DNA of 64,000 bases from contig JACRJO010000029.1 of assembly GCA_016219985.1 (NCBI GenBank), positions 247,019 through 311,018 on the forward strand. The letters run 5' to 3'. This document shows, piece by piece, positions 1-7,005 of the stretch. The stretch is from Sphingobacteriales bacterium. Its GTDB lineage: Bacteria > Bacteroidota > Bacteroidia > Chitinophagales > Chitinophagaceae. Under the pieces are notes generated by a model. The model saw only the letters and a program-made list of their open reading frames with translations, had not been told where the DNA came from and made no database searches. The number at the start of each line of letters is the position of its first letter. The stretch's first letter is position 1. The position numbers and the translations under genes are program-made.

Positions 1-2
1 CC

Positions 3-209
3 AGGATCAATATTCCCTGTTGCCTGATCTGGGGAAAGCAGGATACCATCACCCCGCCCGAAGTGGCTGAAAGTTTTCACCGGTTATTGCCCAAAGCTGA
101 ACTTTACTGGATTGATGAATGCGGCCATGTGCCCATGCTGGAACGCCCCGAGCAATTTAACCCCTTACTGGATGAGTTTCTGAGTAAGGCAGACCTAGTG
201 ACCGGTTAA
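3..209 (+). CDS. alpha/beta hydrolase, C-terminal part (5' end outside window)
   Basis: The last 68 codons of an alpha/beta-hydrolase-fold protein that enters from the left edge. The reading frame shows GKQDTITP, where the Asp is the usual acidic member of the catalytic triad, and about 30 residues later CGHVPMLERPE, where the His is the catalytic base. This spacing and the GH-x-P-x-x-E-x-P ending are typical of the family (esterases, C-C hydrolases, haloperoxidase-like enzymes). The nucleophile elbow is outside the window, so the substrate cannot be inferred. The stop is TAA at 207-209. Confidence 0.8.
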   Translation, partial: RINIPCCLIWGKQDTITPPEVAESFHRLLPKAELYWIDECGHVPMLERPEQFNPLLDEFLSKADLVTG

Positions 210-221
210 AATCATCTTCTA

Positions 222-260
222 TTTATTTTTTCTGCCAGTCGGGGTTGTGAAATAAAACAA
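222..260. repeat. direct repeat of the DUF2490 gene 3' end (copy 1)
   Basis: This 39-bp stretch matches 1455-1494, the 3' end and stop of the DUF2490 gene, at about 36 of 40 positions with one gap and in the same orientation. The two copies bracket the small orphan gene and the RAYT transposase. Read on the minus strand it would still encode an ending like HNPDWQKK followed by TAA, against HHPDWRKK in the real gene. Confidence 0.65.
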
Positions 261-304
261 GCAGGATGTACTTCTTGGCAGGAATACGGAGAATGAGGAA
301 AAAG

Positions 305-547
305 TTAAGATATTATAATTCCATATTCCTTACAGTATTGCAAATAATAGAGTATTTCGTTTTCCAGCGATTTATACAAAGCTGAATTTAGCTGCTTTAA
401 ATCGACAAGATATTTACCAACCATAGCCGTTATCTCGCTTCCAGTTGAACCGCTCTCGATTCTCAAATCAATTTCATTAATTACATCAATGCAATTTTGT
501 TCTCGGCATTTTTTCCTGATTCTTTCCAAAATATCATTTAAGTTCAT
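305..547 (-). CDS. small hypothetical protein, possible orphan immunity protein
   Basis: An 80-residue acidic, helix-rich protein starting MNLNDILERIRKKC, with no signal peptide or membrane segment. I do not recognise the family. The ATG at 547 is preceded directly by an in-frame GTG at 550 that could also start. Seven bases upstream lies the stop of a 30-codon open frame (558-650) that reads like the C-terminal tail of a larger protein. A short gene following a toxin-like tail this closely is the usual layout of polymorphic-toxin immunity genes, so an orphan immunity protein is possible but unproven. Codon use is more AT-rich than in the neighbours, which suggests transfer. Confidence 0.5.
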   Translation of the reverse strand: MNLNDILERIRKKCREQNCIDVINEIDLRIESGSTGSEITAMVGKYLVDLKQLNSALYKSLENEILYYLQYCKEYGIIIS

Positions 548-557
548 CACTAATTAG

Positions 558-650
558 TTAATTCTTATTGATTGGTGCTATTTTATTTCCAGTAGTACCG
601 CCAACCTCGACTACAGCTTCTACCCACTGCTGTCCGTAGTGTTCTCCTTG
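558..650 (-). pseudogene. 30-codon open frame, probable 3' remnant of a larger gene
   Basis: An open frame of 30 codons ending GTTGNKIAPINKN then TAA at 560-558, with a TAG at 653-651 just upstream and no good start codon. Its amino-acid pattern (HYGQQWVEAVVEVGG) looks like real protein rather than random sequence. The REP hairpin at 686-710 lies just upstream, so the rest of the gene was probably lost when the REP/RAYT element arrived. The family is unknown. Confidence 0.35.
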
Positions 651-685
651 CTACTCCGAAAATAAGAAAAACCACATCGCCTGCT

Positions 686-710
686 GGCCTGAGCCTGCGG
701 CTCAGGTCCG
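686..710. repeat. REP-like hairpin, left copy
   Basis: Perfect 8-bp stem CCTGAGCC-TGC-GGCTCAGG at 688-706 inside a 25-bp unit. An inverted copy at 1377-1401 matches at 24 of 25 positions, the only change being in the loop. The two copies flank the RAYT transposase gene, as expected for REP elements mobilised by their own RAYT. Confidence 0.8.
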
Positions 711-723
711 TCAAAACCTGCCT

Positions 724-1278
724 TCATAAGAAATCCACCTGCAGTAACCCAACCCTGTTCCCGCCATAATAATCCCGGGCACTGCTGTATAAATAGTGTT
801 CCGGTCTTTCCACGATTCCTGCTTCAGCAGGATTATTATGAACGTAATTGAGCTTTTGAACTATAAAGCCGGGGCTATACAATTCCTTTGATTGGTTATC
901 CTGTCGCCAGAACTGGTAATTGGTATTCCGGCTGTTCTTTTGCCCCTGCTCCCTGAATTGGCCTAACATCCACTCTTTCCGGCTCTCCAGCTTATTGTTT
1001 TCAATTTCAGCAATGATTTGTTTGCCGGTATATTTCTTAAAGTAACGCAGTATGTCGCTAAGATTACTATCCCTTGCTGATACGATAAGATGCATGTGGT
1101 TACTCATGATACACCATGCATATACTATCAATCCTTTTTCTTTCTGGCAAAAGCGAACGCTCTCTATTACAATATCCCTGTAATCCTTCCTCGTAAAGAT
1201 GTCTATCCATTCCACCACTGCAAATGTTATAAAATGGATGGCATCCTTGTTTCTTATTTTATAACCACCAGTACTCAT
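724..1278 (-). CDS. REP-associated tyrosine transposase (RAYT, Y1/HUH family)
   Basis: 184 residues, normal for a RAYT. The HUH metal-binding motif is SNHMHLIV near residue 60, and the motif with the probable catalytic tyrosine is KLNYVHNNPAEAGIV near residues 144-158, followed by the typical ending YLYSSARDYYGG. Members of this family cut and join single-stranded REP hairpins. The gene is bracketed by two inverted REP-like palindromes (686-710 and 1377-1401), which supports a self-contained REP-RAYT unit. The frame is intact with an ATG at 1278, so the enzyme may be active. Neighbouring genes are unrelated in function. Confidence 0.9.
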   Translation of the reverse strand: MSTGGYKIRNKDAIHFITFAVVEWIDIFTRKDYRDIVIESVRFCQKEKGLIVYAWCIMSNHMHLIVSARDSNLSDILRYFKKYTGKQIIAEIENNKLESRKEWMLGQFREQGQKNSRNTNYQFWRQDNQSKELYSPGFIVQKLNYVHNNPAEAGIVERPEHYLYSSARDYYGGNRVGLLQVDFL

Positions 1279-1376
1279 GATAGAAAAATAAAAAAAGTCG
1301 TCTCTATCTTCAGCGGCAAAAACAACAGGAATCCGGGCTTTTTTCAGGGAATGTGTGAAGTTAAGAGCGTCTGAAC

Positions 1377-1401
1377 CGGACCTGAGCCACAGGCTCAGGC
1401 C
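1377..1401. repeat. REP-like hairpin, right copy (inverted)
   Basis: CCTGAGCC-ACA-GGCTCAGG at 1381-1399 within a 25-bp unit that is the reverse complement of 686-710 apart from one loop base. It lies about 100 bp upstream of the RAYT start codon. Confidence 0.8.
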
Positions 1402-1454
1402 AGCTATCCTACTGTTGAAAATGCGAAAACACTACGCGCAGGAAAAAAATTTCG

Positions 1455-1494
1455 TTTATTTTTTCCGCCAGTCGGGATGGTGGAAATAAAACAA
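1455..1494. repeat. direct repeat (copy 2), 3' end of DUF2490 gene
   Basis: The partner of 222-260. This copy is part of a functional coding sequence and includes its TAA stop. Confidence 0.6.
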
Positions 1495-2202
1495 CCGGAG
1501 CGCCTCGATGCCCCGGTAGCGGTTACCCGCCGCCAACTGCTGGAAAATATACATATACCCGAATTGCAGGTTATCATGTTTATTCAGGTGATAATTGAAC
1601 CCTGCAAAAAGACGGTTCTGATCAAAATAATTATATACGATCTGTTTGCCGAAATTGATATGCACTTCATCGTTGAGGACGAAGGACAGGGTCCCTGGCT
1701 GAAATTTTTTCCCGCTTAGAGGAATCTGGGAAAAGAAATTATACCGGACCCGGAAATTGAACAGGTAGCCATCCGCCAGAGCCTCATCATTCAGTATCTT
1801 CCTTCTCCATCTCTCTTCCAGCCGCAGCCATTGCATCAGCCGCAGACGGGGATAACGGGTATGCCACTGCAGTTGCTGCCAGGGCCGGTGCTCCGGCTGG
1901 GAAACATGCTTGTGATTCTCGGCCGGAAAGTGGTTGACAAACGCGTAGCCGGCTGTCAGTTTGAGATCATCGGACAGGTAACGGGTCAGGCCCAGTCGCA
2001 GGATCCCCTGTGAGAACCCGGTGAAAAAATCTTCCCGGGTCCGTATATGCGCATCTAACCAGATGCCCCATTTGGCACTGAGCCGGGTCTGGTTGAAATA
2101 ACCCAGCCAGACCTGCTGTTTTTTTTCAATCTGCCGGCCCTGTGTGAACCCGGCTGTAACAACAAGAAAAAGGCAGCCCGCTAAAATGACAAACCGGATC
2201 AT
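1456..2202 (-). CDS. DUF2490 family outer-membrane beta-barrel protein
   Basis: 248 residues starting MIRFVILAGCLFLVV with a clear signal peptide ending near AGFTQG. The rest alternates aromatic and polar residues as in a beta-barrel (QQVWLGYFNQTRLS, LRLGLTRYLSDDLKLTAGYAFV, NRLFAGFNYHL, LQFGYMYIFQQ), the DUF2490 pattern. It ends in an aromatic-rich strand. The frame is open to 2322, but that extension would translate a terminator-like hairpin (2262-2287) and bury the signal peptide, so the ATG at 2202 is preferred. It lies 145 bp downstream of the TonB receptor on the same strand and may be partly co-transcribed with it. The function of DUF2490 proteins is not known. Confidence 0.8.
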   Translation of the reverse strand: MIRFVILAGCLFLVVTAGFTQGRQIEKKQQVWLGYFNQTRLSAKWGIWLDAHIRTREDFFTGFSQGILRLGLTRYLSDDLKLTAGYAFVNHFPAENHKHVSQPEHRPWQQLQWHTRYPRLRLMQWLRLEERWRRKILNDEALADGYLFNFRVRYNFFSQIPLSGKKFQPGTLSFVLNDEVHINFGKQIVYNYFDQNRLFAGFNYHLNKHDNLQFGYMYIFQQLAAGNRYRGIEALRLFYFHHPDWRKK

Positions 2203-2261
2203 ATCCCGCTTTTTAACTGTATACCAATAGTTGTAAGTTAACCGAAAGGGCCGGAACAAAT

Positions 2262-2287
2262 AAGCATCCCGGGGAACCGGGATGCTT
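2262..2287 (-). terminator. hairpin after the TonB receptor gene
   Basis: Perfect 11-bp stem (2262-2272 with 2277-2287, GC-rich centre) and a 4-nt loop, followed on the minus strand by a T-rich TTATTTGTT. It lies between the TonB receptor stop and the DUF2490 start and could terminate or attenuate read-through. Confidence 0.6.
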
Positions 2288-2346
2288 TGCTTCTGATTAT
2301 GCTTATTCATGATTATATCCATGGGAATAATAAACCCGCCCTGTTC

Positions 2347-4899
2347 TTACTGCACCGTGTAGCGGAGGGTGATGCCAAATGTTCGGGGATCGCCCAGCAC
2401 CCCGGCATAATGACCCGCATTGCCCGCAGCCGGCAGTAATTGTTCAAAATAATCTTTATCCAGCAGGTTCCGGGCCCATACAAAGGCACTCAGTCCTTCT
2501 GAAGCCCTGAACCCGGCTCGCAGGTTCAGCAGGGTATAGCCCTTGACATTCAGGTAAGCGGACGGTGAGGAACTGGATGAGAAAGTGGACCTGAAAAATA
2601 AATCCGTAGCAAGAAAATAAGTTCCGGCATGATTAAAAAAGATTTTATCCGCGGATTTCAGCTCCCCGCCAACCGAACCCGACCATTTAGAAATACCCGG
2701 TAATAATCCTTTGGATACATCCTTAAAGGACTGGGTGGCTCCTGTTTCTTCCAGCGGAAGCGGTGCATTTTTGAACGAAATATATTTTCCATCGGTATAC
2801 GCCGCATTGCTGTACACACTCAGCTTCTTAGTGATGCTGAAACTTCCATCCAGCTCCACGCCCCATACCCGGACTTTCTCCGCATTGGCGAGATAGCCCC
2901 TGTTCACCCCCACTTCTGCTGTCTGCACCTGTGTCTGGTAGTCTTTAATTTCCGTTTTGAACAGGGTCAGGTTCAGTACAGACTGGCTGCTGGGATTTGA
3001 TTTAAAACCCAGTTCGGCATGCCGCACATCTTCCGGCCTGACCTTGGCCAGTTCCAGCAATACATTGCCGCCTGCAGTTGGCAGGCCACCCAGGTTAATA
3101 CCGACCGGTTTATAACTCACCGAGTAAGTGGCAAATGAATTAAAGTTTTTCGTTGGTTTATACGCCAGGGTCACCTGGCCGGAGAAATTATTTTCGTTCA
3201 CATCCGCCGTAAAAGCCTGGTCGGTGTAAACAATTTTTTTCAGGGCGATCAGGGACGGATCGTTGGTCTGCAATCCGCCGTAAGTCTTGCGGTCAAAGTC
3301 CACCTTCTTTTTATCATAATTAAAACGGATGCCGGGCAGGAAATGCAGTTCCTCTGTGATCGCCCAGTCAGCCTGTCCGAAAACAGCCGCCCCGAATGTT
3401 TCCAGTCTGGAGGTGGTGTGGATACCATAGCCATCGAAAAGTCCCGGGGTACTCCACTTGCTGCTGGTTGAATTCTGGGAGAAACGCCATTGGGCTGAAC
3501 CGGATTCCTCTGTATGATAGGGATCTGTTTTCAAATCCTGGCCAATCAGGAAAACGCCAAATACTGCGCTTACAGCCGATGACAGGTTACCGGCATACCG
3601 CAGTTCCTGTGTCCATTGCTGGTGTTTGGAAGTAGCCTGTGAAAGAGTCAGTACCGGCAAACCGGTAAAGTCCCGGTCGTTGGAAGGATCCCAGTTCCAG
3701 TACCGCCAGGCGGTGGTGGAGGTCAGTGTTCCCCCGCCGATTTTGGCTTCCGCATTTATCGACACCCCTCCCAATTGATTGCCCGAACGCCAGCCCGTAT
3801 TGTGGTCGATAACCCGGTCGAATGCATTGCGGGAAGGCAGGGTATAATTCAGCGACGCGATGATCGAATCAAACTGCCGGTAACCTGCCCTTTTGGTCTG
3901 AACCACACCGGCCAGCACTTGTGCATAGCCGTTCGGCCGCTGATCCGCAAAATCACCAATCAGGGTGATCTTCAGTTTATCAGTTGGAGTAAACAGCAGC
4001 TGCCCCCTGGCCCCGATATTATTCAGGTCATTTACGTGCTGCTGGGTGGCGACATTGTAAATAAGGCCGTTTCGCCGGGTACCGGAAAAAGAAATACGCC
4101 CGGCTAATTTTTTATGCAAGGGACCCGTAACCGATGCTTTGGCCTGGATATATCCGTAATTGCCATAGCTCAGTTCAAAACTGGCGGCGGGCTTAAACCG
4201 GGGGGCCCGGGTAGTGATATTGAAAGCACCGGCCGTGGTATTCTTTCCAAAAAGCGTACCCTGCGGCCCGCGCAGGACTTCCACCTGTGCGATATCAATA
4301 AAATCCAGTGCGGTCGCGGCCGGTCTTGCATAATACACGCCATCCACATAGAAACCCACACCCGGGTCAATACCGTCGTTGGTCAGGCCGAATGTAGAAC
4401 CCAGTCCTCTTACATTGAGCGTCGTATTCCGGGGATTGGAAGAATATAACTGCACGGTGGGAATCAGCTCTTTTAACCGGTTTACATTGAAGGCGCCGGA
4501 GTTCTCCACCTGCTTTCCTCCAATAACAGAAATCGGGATGGGAACATTCTGCGCGGTCTCAAAACGGCGCCGGGAGGTAATCACCACCGCAGTCATTAAC
4601 CCGTTGTCAGAAAGCTGGATGGACAGGGCGCTGTCCGCAGGAGAGCTGATCTGTATCTCCCGGCCTTCAAAACCGATCGAGGTCACATAGATGACAAAGG
4701 GAAAGGCTTTGGGTATGGTTAGTTTGAATTCGCCCCTATTATTCGCAATCGCAAAAAGATTATAGCCCTTCACAAACACGGAAGCCGATTCCACCGGCAC
4801 TCCTTTCTGGTCTTTCACCACACCGGTAATATAATCCTGGGCAGAGAGGGCTGCTGCTACCAATAAAAACGAAAATAAAAAGTTTAGTTTTTTTCTCAT
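2347..4899 (-). CDS. TonB-dependent outer-membrane receptor
   Basis: 850 residues from the ATG at 4899. An upstream TTG at 4917 only adds six residues before the signal peptide MRKKLNFLFSFLLVAAALSAQ. Domains in order: signal peptide; a carboxypeptidase-regulatory-like beta-sandwich (about residues 25-105, GVVKDQKGVPVESASVFV); a plug domain (about 110-240, with VEVLRGPQGTLFGKNTTAGA); and a 22-strand barrel ending in an aromatic-rich strand. Such receptors import scarce compounds across the outer membrane using TonB energy. No SusD gene is beside it, so a SusCD glycan transporter is unlikely. Two sulfur-type operators lie upstream (4976-4992, 5068-5084), which suggests a sulfur compound as substrate. 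That assignment is inference from regulation only. Confidence 0.9.
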   Translation of the reverse strand: MRKKLNFLFSFLLVAAALSAQDYITGVVKDQKGVPVESASVFVKGYNLFAIANNRGEFKLTIPKAFPFVIYVTSIGFEGREIQISSPADSALSIQLSDNGLMTAVVITSRRRFETAQNVPIPISVIGGKQVENSGAFNVNRLKELIPTVQLYSSNPRNTTLNVRGLGSTFGLTNDGIDPGVGFYVDGVYYARPAATALDFIDIAQVEVLRGPQGTLFGKNTTAGAFNITTRAPRFKPAASFELSYGNYGYIQAKASVTGPLHKKLAGRISFSGTRRNGLIYNVATQQHVNDLNNIGARGQLLFTPTDKLKITLIGDFADQRPNGYAQVLAGVVQTKRAGYRQFDSIIASLNYTLPSRNAFDRVIDHNTGWRSGNQLGGVSINAEAKIGGGTLTSTTAWRYWNWDPSNDRDFTGLPVLTLSQATSKHQQWTQELRYAGNLSSAVSAVFGVFLIGQDLKTDPYHTEESGSAQWRFSQNSTSSKWSTPGLFDGYGIHTTSRLETFGAAVFGQADWAITEELHFLPGIRFNYDKKKVDFDRKTYGGLQTNDPSLIALKKIVYTDQAFTADVNENNFSGQVTLAYKPTKNFNSFATYSVSYKPVGINLGGLPTAGGNVLLELAKVRPEDVRHAELGFKSNPSSQSVLNLTLFKTEIKDYQTQVQTAEVGVNRGYLANAEKVRVWGVELDGSFSITKKLSVYSNAAYTDGKYISFKNAPLPLEETGATQSFKDVSKGLLPGISKWSGSVGGELKSADKIFFNHAGTYFLATDLFFRSTFSSSSSPSAYLNVKGYTLLNLRAGFRASEGLSAFVWARNLLDKDYFEQLLPAAGNAGHYAGVLGDPRTFGITLRYTVQ

Positions 4900-4952
4900 A
4901 ACGCTACGTTTAATCAAACCTGGTATTATGACCTGCTATCGTAGAGGTTTTC

Positions 4953-4966
4953 ACCGCTTACCAGGT
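4953..4966 (-). promoter_or_regulatory. leader motif shared with the siroheme synthase/permease leader
   Basis: On the minus strand the leader carries ACCTGGTAAGCGGT. The leader of the 5112-6629 gene has the same 14-mer with one change (6740-6753). Here the first eight bases can pair with TACCAGGT at 4925-4918, closing a structure that contains a smaller hairpin with a CGA loop. It may be a cis-acting RNA element. No known riboswitch class was recognised. Confidence 0.35.
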
Positions 4967-4975
4967 TTTATATAC

Positions 4976-4992
4976 TCTACTTATTTAGTAGA
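4976..4992. promoter_or_regulatory. 17-bp palindromic operator 1, TonB receptor leader
   Basis: TCTAC-TTATTTA-GTAGA, perfect 5-7-5 inverted repeat matching YCTAC-N7-RTAGR. It lies about 80 bp upstream of the ATG and downstream of the likely promoter at 5044-5076. Confidence 0.65.
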
Positions 4993-5043
4993 CTATCAAT
5001 TTAAAAAAATTGCCACTGCTAAGGAGGGGCAAATACAACGGCG

Positions 5044-5076
5044 CAAAAATAAGGTGAAACACTTTATCCTACCAAA
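5044..5076 (-). promoter_or_regulatory. promoter of the TonB receptor gene
   Basis: On the minus strand a TTTG (5076-5073) and TATTTTTG (5051-5044) are 21 bp apart, matching the Bacteroidota -33/-7 consensus. Operator 2 covers the -33 element. Confidence 0.55.
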
Positions 5077-5084
5077 TTAATAGG
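5068..5084. promoter_or_regulatory. 17-bp palindromic operator 2, TonB receptor promoter
   Basis: CCTAC-CAAATTA-ATAGG, embedded in TATCCTA...TAGGATA arms. It overlaps the -33 element of the predicted promoter, a position suited to repression. Confidence 0.65.
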
Positions 5085-5111
5085 ATACTATTTTCAAACC
5101 CGGTTCTGCCG

Positions 5112-6629
5112 TTAAAATGCCTTGTAAAGGATCCGGAAGCTCCAGATCACGACTACAGCACCCAGGAAAATAAAGGAGGTCTTGCGCGGCAGTTTTCCTG
5201 CCAGTTTTGCAGCGATGGGTGCGGCGATCACCCCACCCAGCACGAGGGCCAGGATCACCTGCCAGTTTTGCACCCCGATCATGGTAAAGAAGGTAAAGGC
5301 GCTGGCCAGGGTTACAAAAAATTCAGTCAGGCTCACCGAGCCCACCACGTAGCGCGGGGTTCTTCCCTTGGTGATTAAGGTAGAAGTGACGATCGGTCCC
5401 CAGCCGCCGCCGCCGAAGGAATCGAGGAAACCTCCTACCCCCGCCAGCCAGCCATAGCGGTTAAATTTCTTTTTCAGGTTTACCGGTTTAAAGGCGTTAC
5501 TGAAGATGCGGATACCGAGCAGCAGGGTATAGGCCGCCATAACCGGGCGCAGGTAGCGAATATGTGTATCATCAAATTTTACCAGTAATAATGCACCCAA
5601 CACGGCGCCGATCACACCGGGTATTAACAGCGCTTTAAATAATTTCTTATTGACGTTACCGAATTTGTAATGACTGTACCCGGAAGCGCCACTGGTAAAC
5701 ATTTCCGCTGTGTGAATACCAGCGCTGATTGCCGCCGGGCTTACATGGGCTGATTGCAGCACGATGGAACTGGTGACGCCATACCCCATACTGGTGGCTC
5801 CATCCACCATCTGTGCCAGGAAGCCCGCTAAGACCATCCAGTGAAAATTGGGATCCAGGGTACCATACCAGTCACGGGTATCCGTAGCCAGTTGCCGCAT
5901 GGGGATATAAGAAAAGATAAAATGACCGATCAGCATCAGCCCGAAAGCGCTGAGTGAATAAGTGGCCACTTTTCTCCAGCGGTTAGCCGTCAGGCTGTTT
6001 TCATTGGTCACCAGTTTCCTGGTAAGCTGGTCCAGCTTCTTTACTTTCTCCTCAAAATTTCCATTGAACCGGTTCCGGATCTGGTGCAGGTTTTCAATCA
6101 CGGAATCCAGTTCGGCCGGCAGGGCCTCATGCAATACTTCTTTTATCCTCTTCCCCGCCGTGGGGGATTTCCCATTGGTTGAGATCGCAATTTTCAACTG
6201 CCCCTTCTGGACAATACTGCCGAGGTAAAAATCGCAGAGCTCGGGGGTATCCGCCACATTGACCCAGATCTTCCGGGAAGCTGCCTGCTCTTTTATTTCC
6301 CGGTGCAGTTCAGGATTATCGGTTGCCAAGATCACCAGGTCCTTATTGTCCAGGTCACTGTCCTGGTATGGCCGCTGTTCGATCCTGCAGCTGGGATGCC
6401 GGTAAACCAGTTTGCGCACGTCCTCCGCAACCCGGGGGGCCACAATCGTGATCTTAGCCGCCGGCGAATTGGCCAGCAGGGAATGCAGTTTTTCCAATCC
6501 CACATTCCCGGCGCCCACCAGTAATAGTTCCAGCCGGTCCAGTTTAAAAAAAACGGGATACAACTGATTCTTAACCGTGGTTTGATCCTCCTCTTTTCCT
6601 GCAGGTACTGTTGACATAAAAGAAATCAT
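5112..6629 (-). CDS. fused siroheme synthase (CysG-N/Met8-like) and TSUP-family permease
   Basis: 505 residues in two parts. Residues about 20-215 form a precorrin-2 dehydrogenase/sirohydrochlorin ferrochelatase domain: the nucleotide-binding GAGNVGLEK, then ILATDNPEL, VNVADTPELCDFYLGSIV and STNGKSPTAGKRIKE, all typical of CysG-N and Met8. Residues about 220-505 are a TauE/SafE (TSUP) membrane domain with eight or so helices and GGFLDSFGGGGWGPIVTS, the family's second hallmark repeat. The gene therefore joins siroheme production with transport of sulfite, sulfate or a related anion. It diverges from the sulfite reductase gene, and operator 6822-6838 lies upstream. An ATG at 6617 is an alternative start. 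The two-domain reading is firm, the transported ion is inferred. Confidence 0.9.
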   Translation of the reverse strand: MISFMSTVPAGKEEDQTTVKNQLYPVFFKLDRLELLLVGAGNVGLEKLHSLLANSPAAKITIVAPRVAEDVRKLVYRHPSCRIEQRPYQDSDLDNKDLVILATDNPELHREIKEQAASRKIWVNVADTPELCDFYLGSIVQKGQLKIAISTNGKSPTAGKRIKEVLHEALPAELDSVIENLHQIRNRFNGNFEEKVKKLDQLTRKLVTNENSLTANRWRKVATYSLSAFGLMLIGHFIFSYIPMRQLATDTRDWYGTLDPNFHWMVLAGFLAQMVDGATSMGYGVTSSIVLQSAHVSPAAISAGIHTAEMFTSGASGYSHYKFGNVNKKLFKALLIPGVIGAVLGALLLVKFDDTHIRYLRPVMAAYTLLLGIRIFSNAFKPVNLKKKFNRYGWLAGVGGFLDSFGGGGWGPIVTSTLITKGRTPRYVVGSVSLTEFFVTLASAFTFFTMIGVQNWQVILALVLGGVIAAPIAAKLAGKLPRKTSFIFLGAVVVIWSFRILYKAF

Positions 6630-6739
6630 TAAATCCGGACTGCCTCGTTTCCGTGCCGCCGCTGCAAAACTCGCCCCTGCCGGCTACCGGAAAACTGATT
6701 TTAATCATATAGTCGAGTGGCTTTATGGGCTTTTAACCA

Positions 6740-6753
6740 ACCGCTTACCCGGT
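6740..6753 (-). promoter_or_regulatory. leader motif shared with the TonB receptor leader
   Basis: Minus-strand ACCGGGTAAGCGGT, 13 of 14 bases as at 4953-4966, in the roughly 180-nt leader of the fused siroheme/permease gene. The first bases can pair with CCGGT further downstream. Confidence 0.35.
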
Positions 6754-6806
6754 TCCGCTTATAATCACGAAGCAGTCCCCGGAAACCAGCACAACGGGCA
6801 AAGGGA

Positions 6807-6814
6807 CGAAGGTA
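6807..6814 (-). promoter_or_regulatory. -7 element for the siroheme/permease gene
   Basis: Minus-strand TACCTTCG, close to the TAnnTTTG consensus, immediately downstream of operator 6822-6838, which would occupy the spacer between -33 and -7. Confidence 0.4.
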
Positions 6815-6821
6815 GTACAAT

Positions 6822-6838
6822 CCTACTATTTTAGTAGG
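6822..6838. promoter_or_regulatory. 17-bp palindromic operator 3
   Basis: CCTACTA-TTT-TAGTAGG, a perfect 7-3-7 palindrome and the best-conserved copy of YCTAC-N7-RTAGR. It lies in the divergent region between the siroheme/permease gene and the sulfite reductase gene. Confidence 0.75.
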
Positions 6839-6893
6839 GATTTAAAAGGTCTCTTTTTACAGGTACGTACGTGTGTTCCGTTCTGACAAAATT

Positions 6894-6925
6894 TTTGGCC
6901 CGCCCTGGCAAAGCCTGTATTTTTG
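6894..6925 (+). promoter_or_regulatory. promoter of the sulfite reductase gene
   Basis: TTTG at 6894-6897 and a perfect TAnnTTTG (TATTTTTG) at 6918-6925, 20 bp apart. Transcription should start near 6931, inside operator 4. Confidence 0.65.
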
Positions 6926-6930
6926 TTTAG

Positions 6931-6947
6931 TCTACTCTTGAGGTAGA
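6931..6947. promoter_or_regulatory. 17-bp palindromic operator 4
   Basis: TCTAC-TCTTGAG-GTAGA, perfect 5-7-5 inverted repeat at the predicted transcription start of the sulfite reductase gene, as expected of a repressor site. Confidence 0.75.
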
Positions 6948-7005
6948 GTATTTTTCACCCACTGTATCTGGCCGGCCTGTTGGCTGCAGTGTCAATTTAC
7001 ATGCT

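Noticed and set aside
1090..1374. Open frame of 94 codons on the plus strand over the RAYT gene
   Set aside because: It is antisense to a well-supported transposase and has no domain features.
2203..2322. N-terminal extension of the DUF2490 frame
   Set aside because: It would translate a terminator-like hairpin and hide a clean signal peptide that starts at 2202.
4918..5043. Known riboswitch (SAM, cobalamin or TPP) in the TonB receptor leader
   Set aside because: None of the conserved core sequences of those classes could be found; only an unassigned motif is reported.
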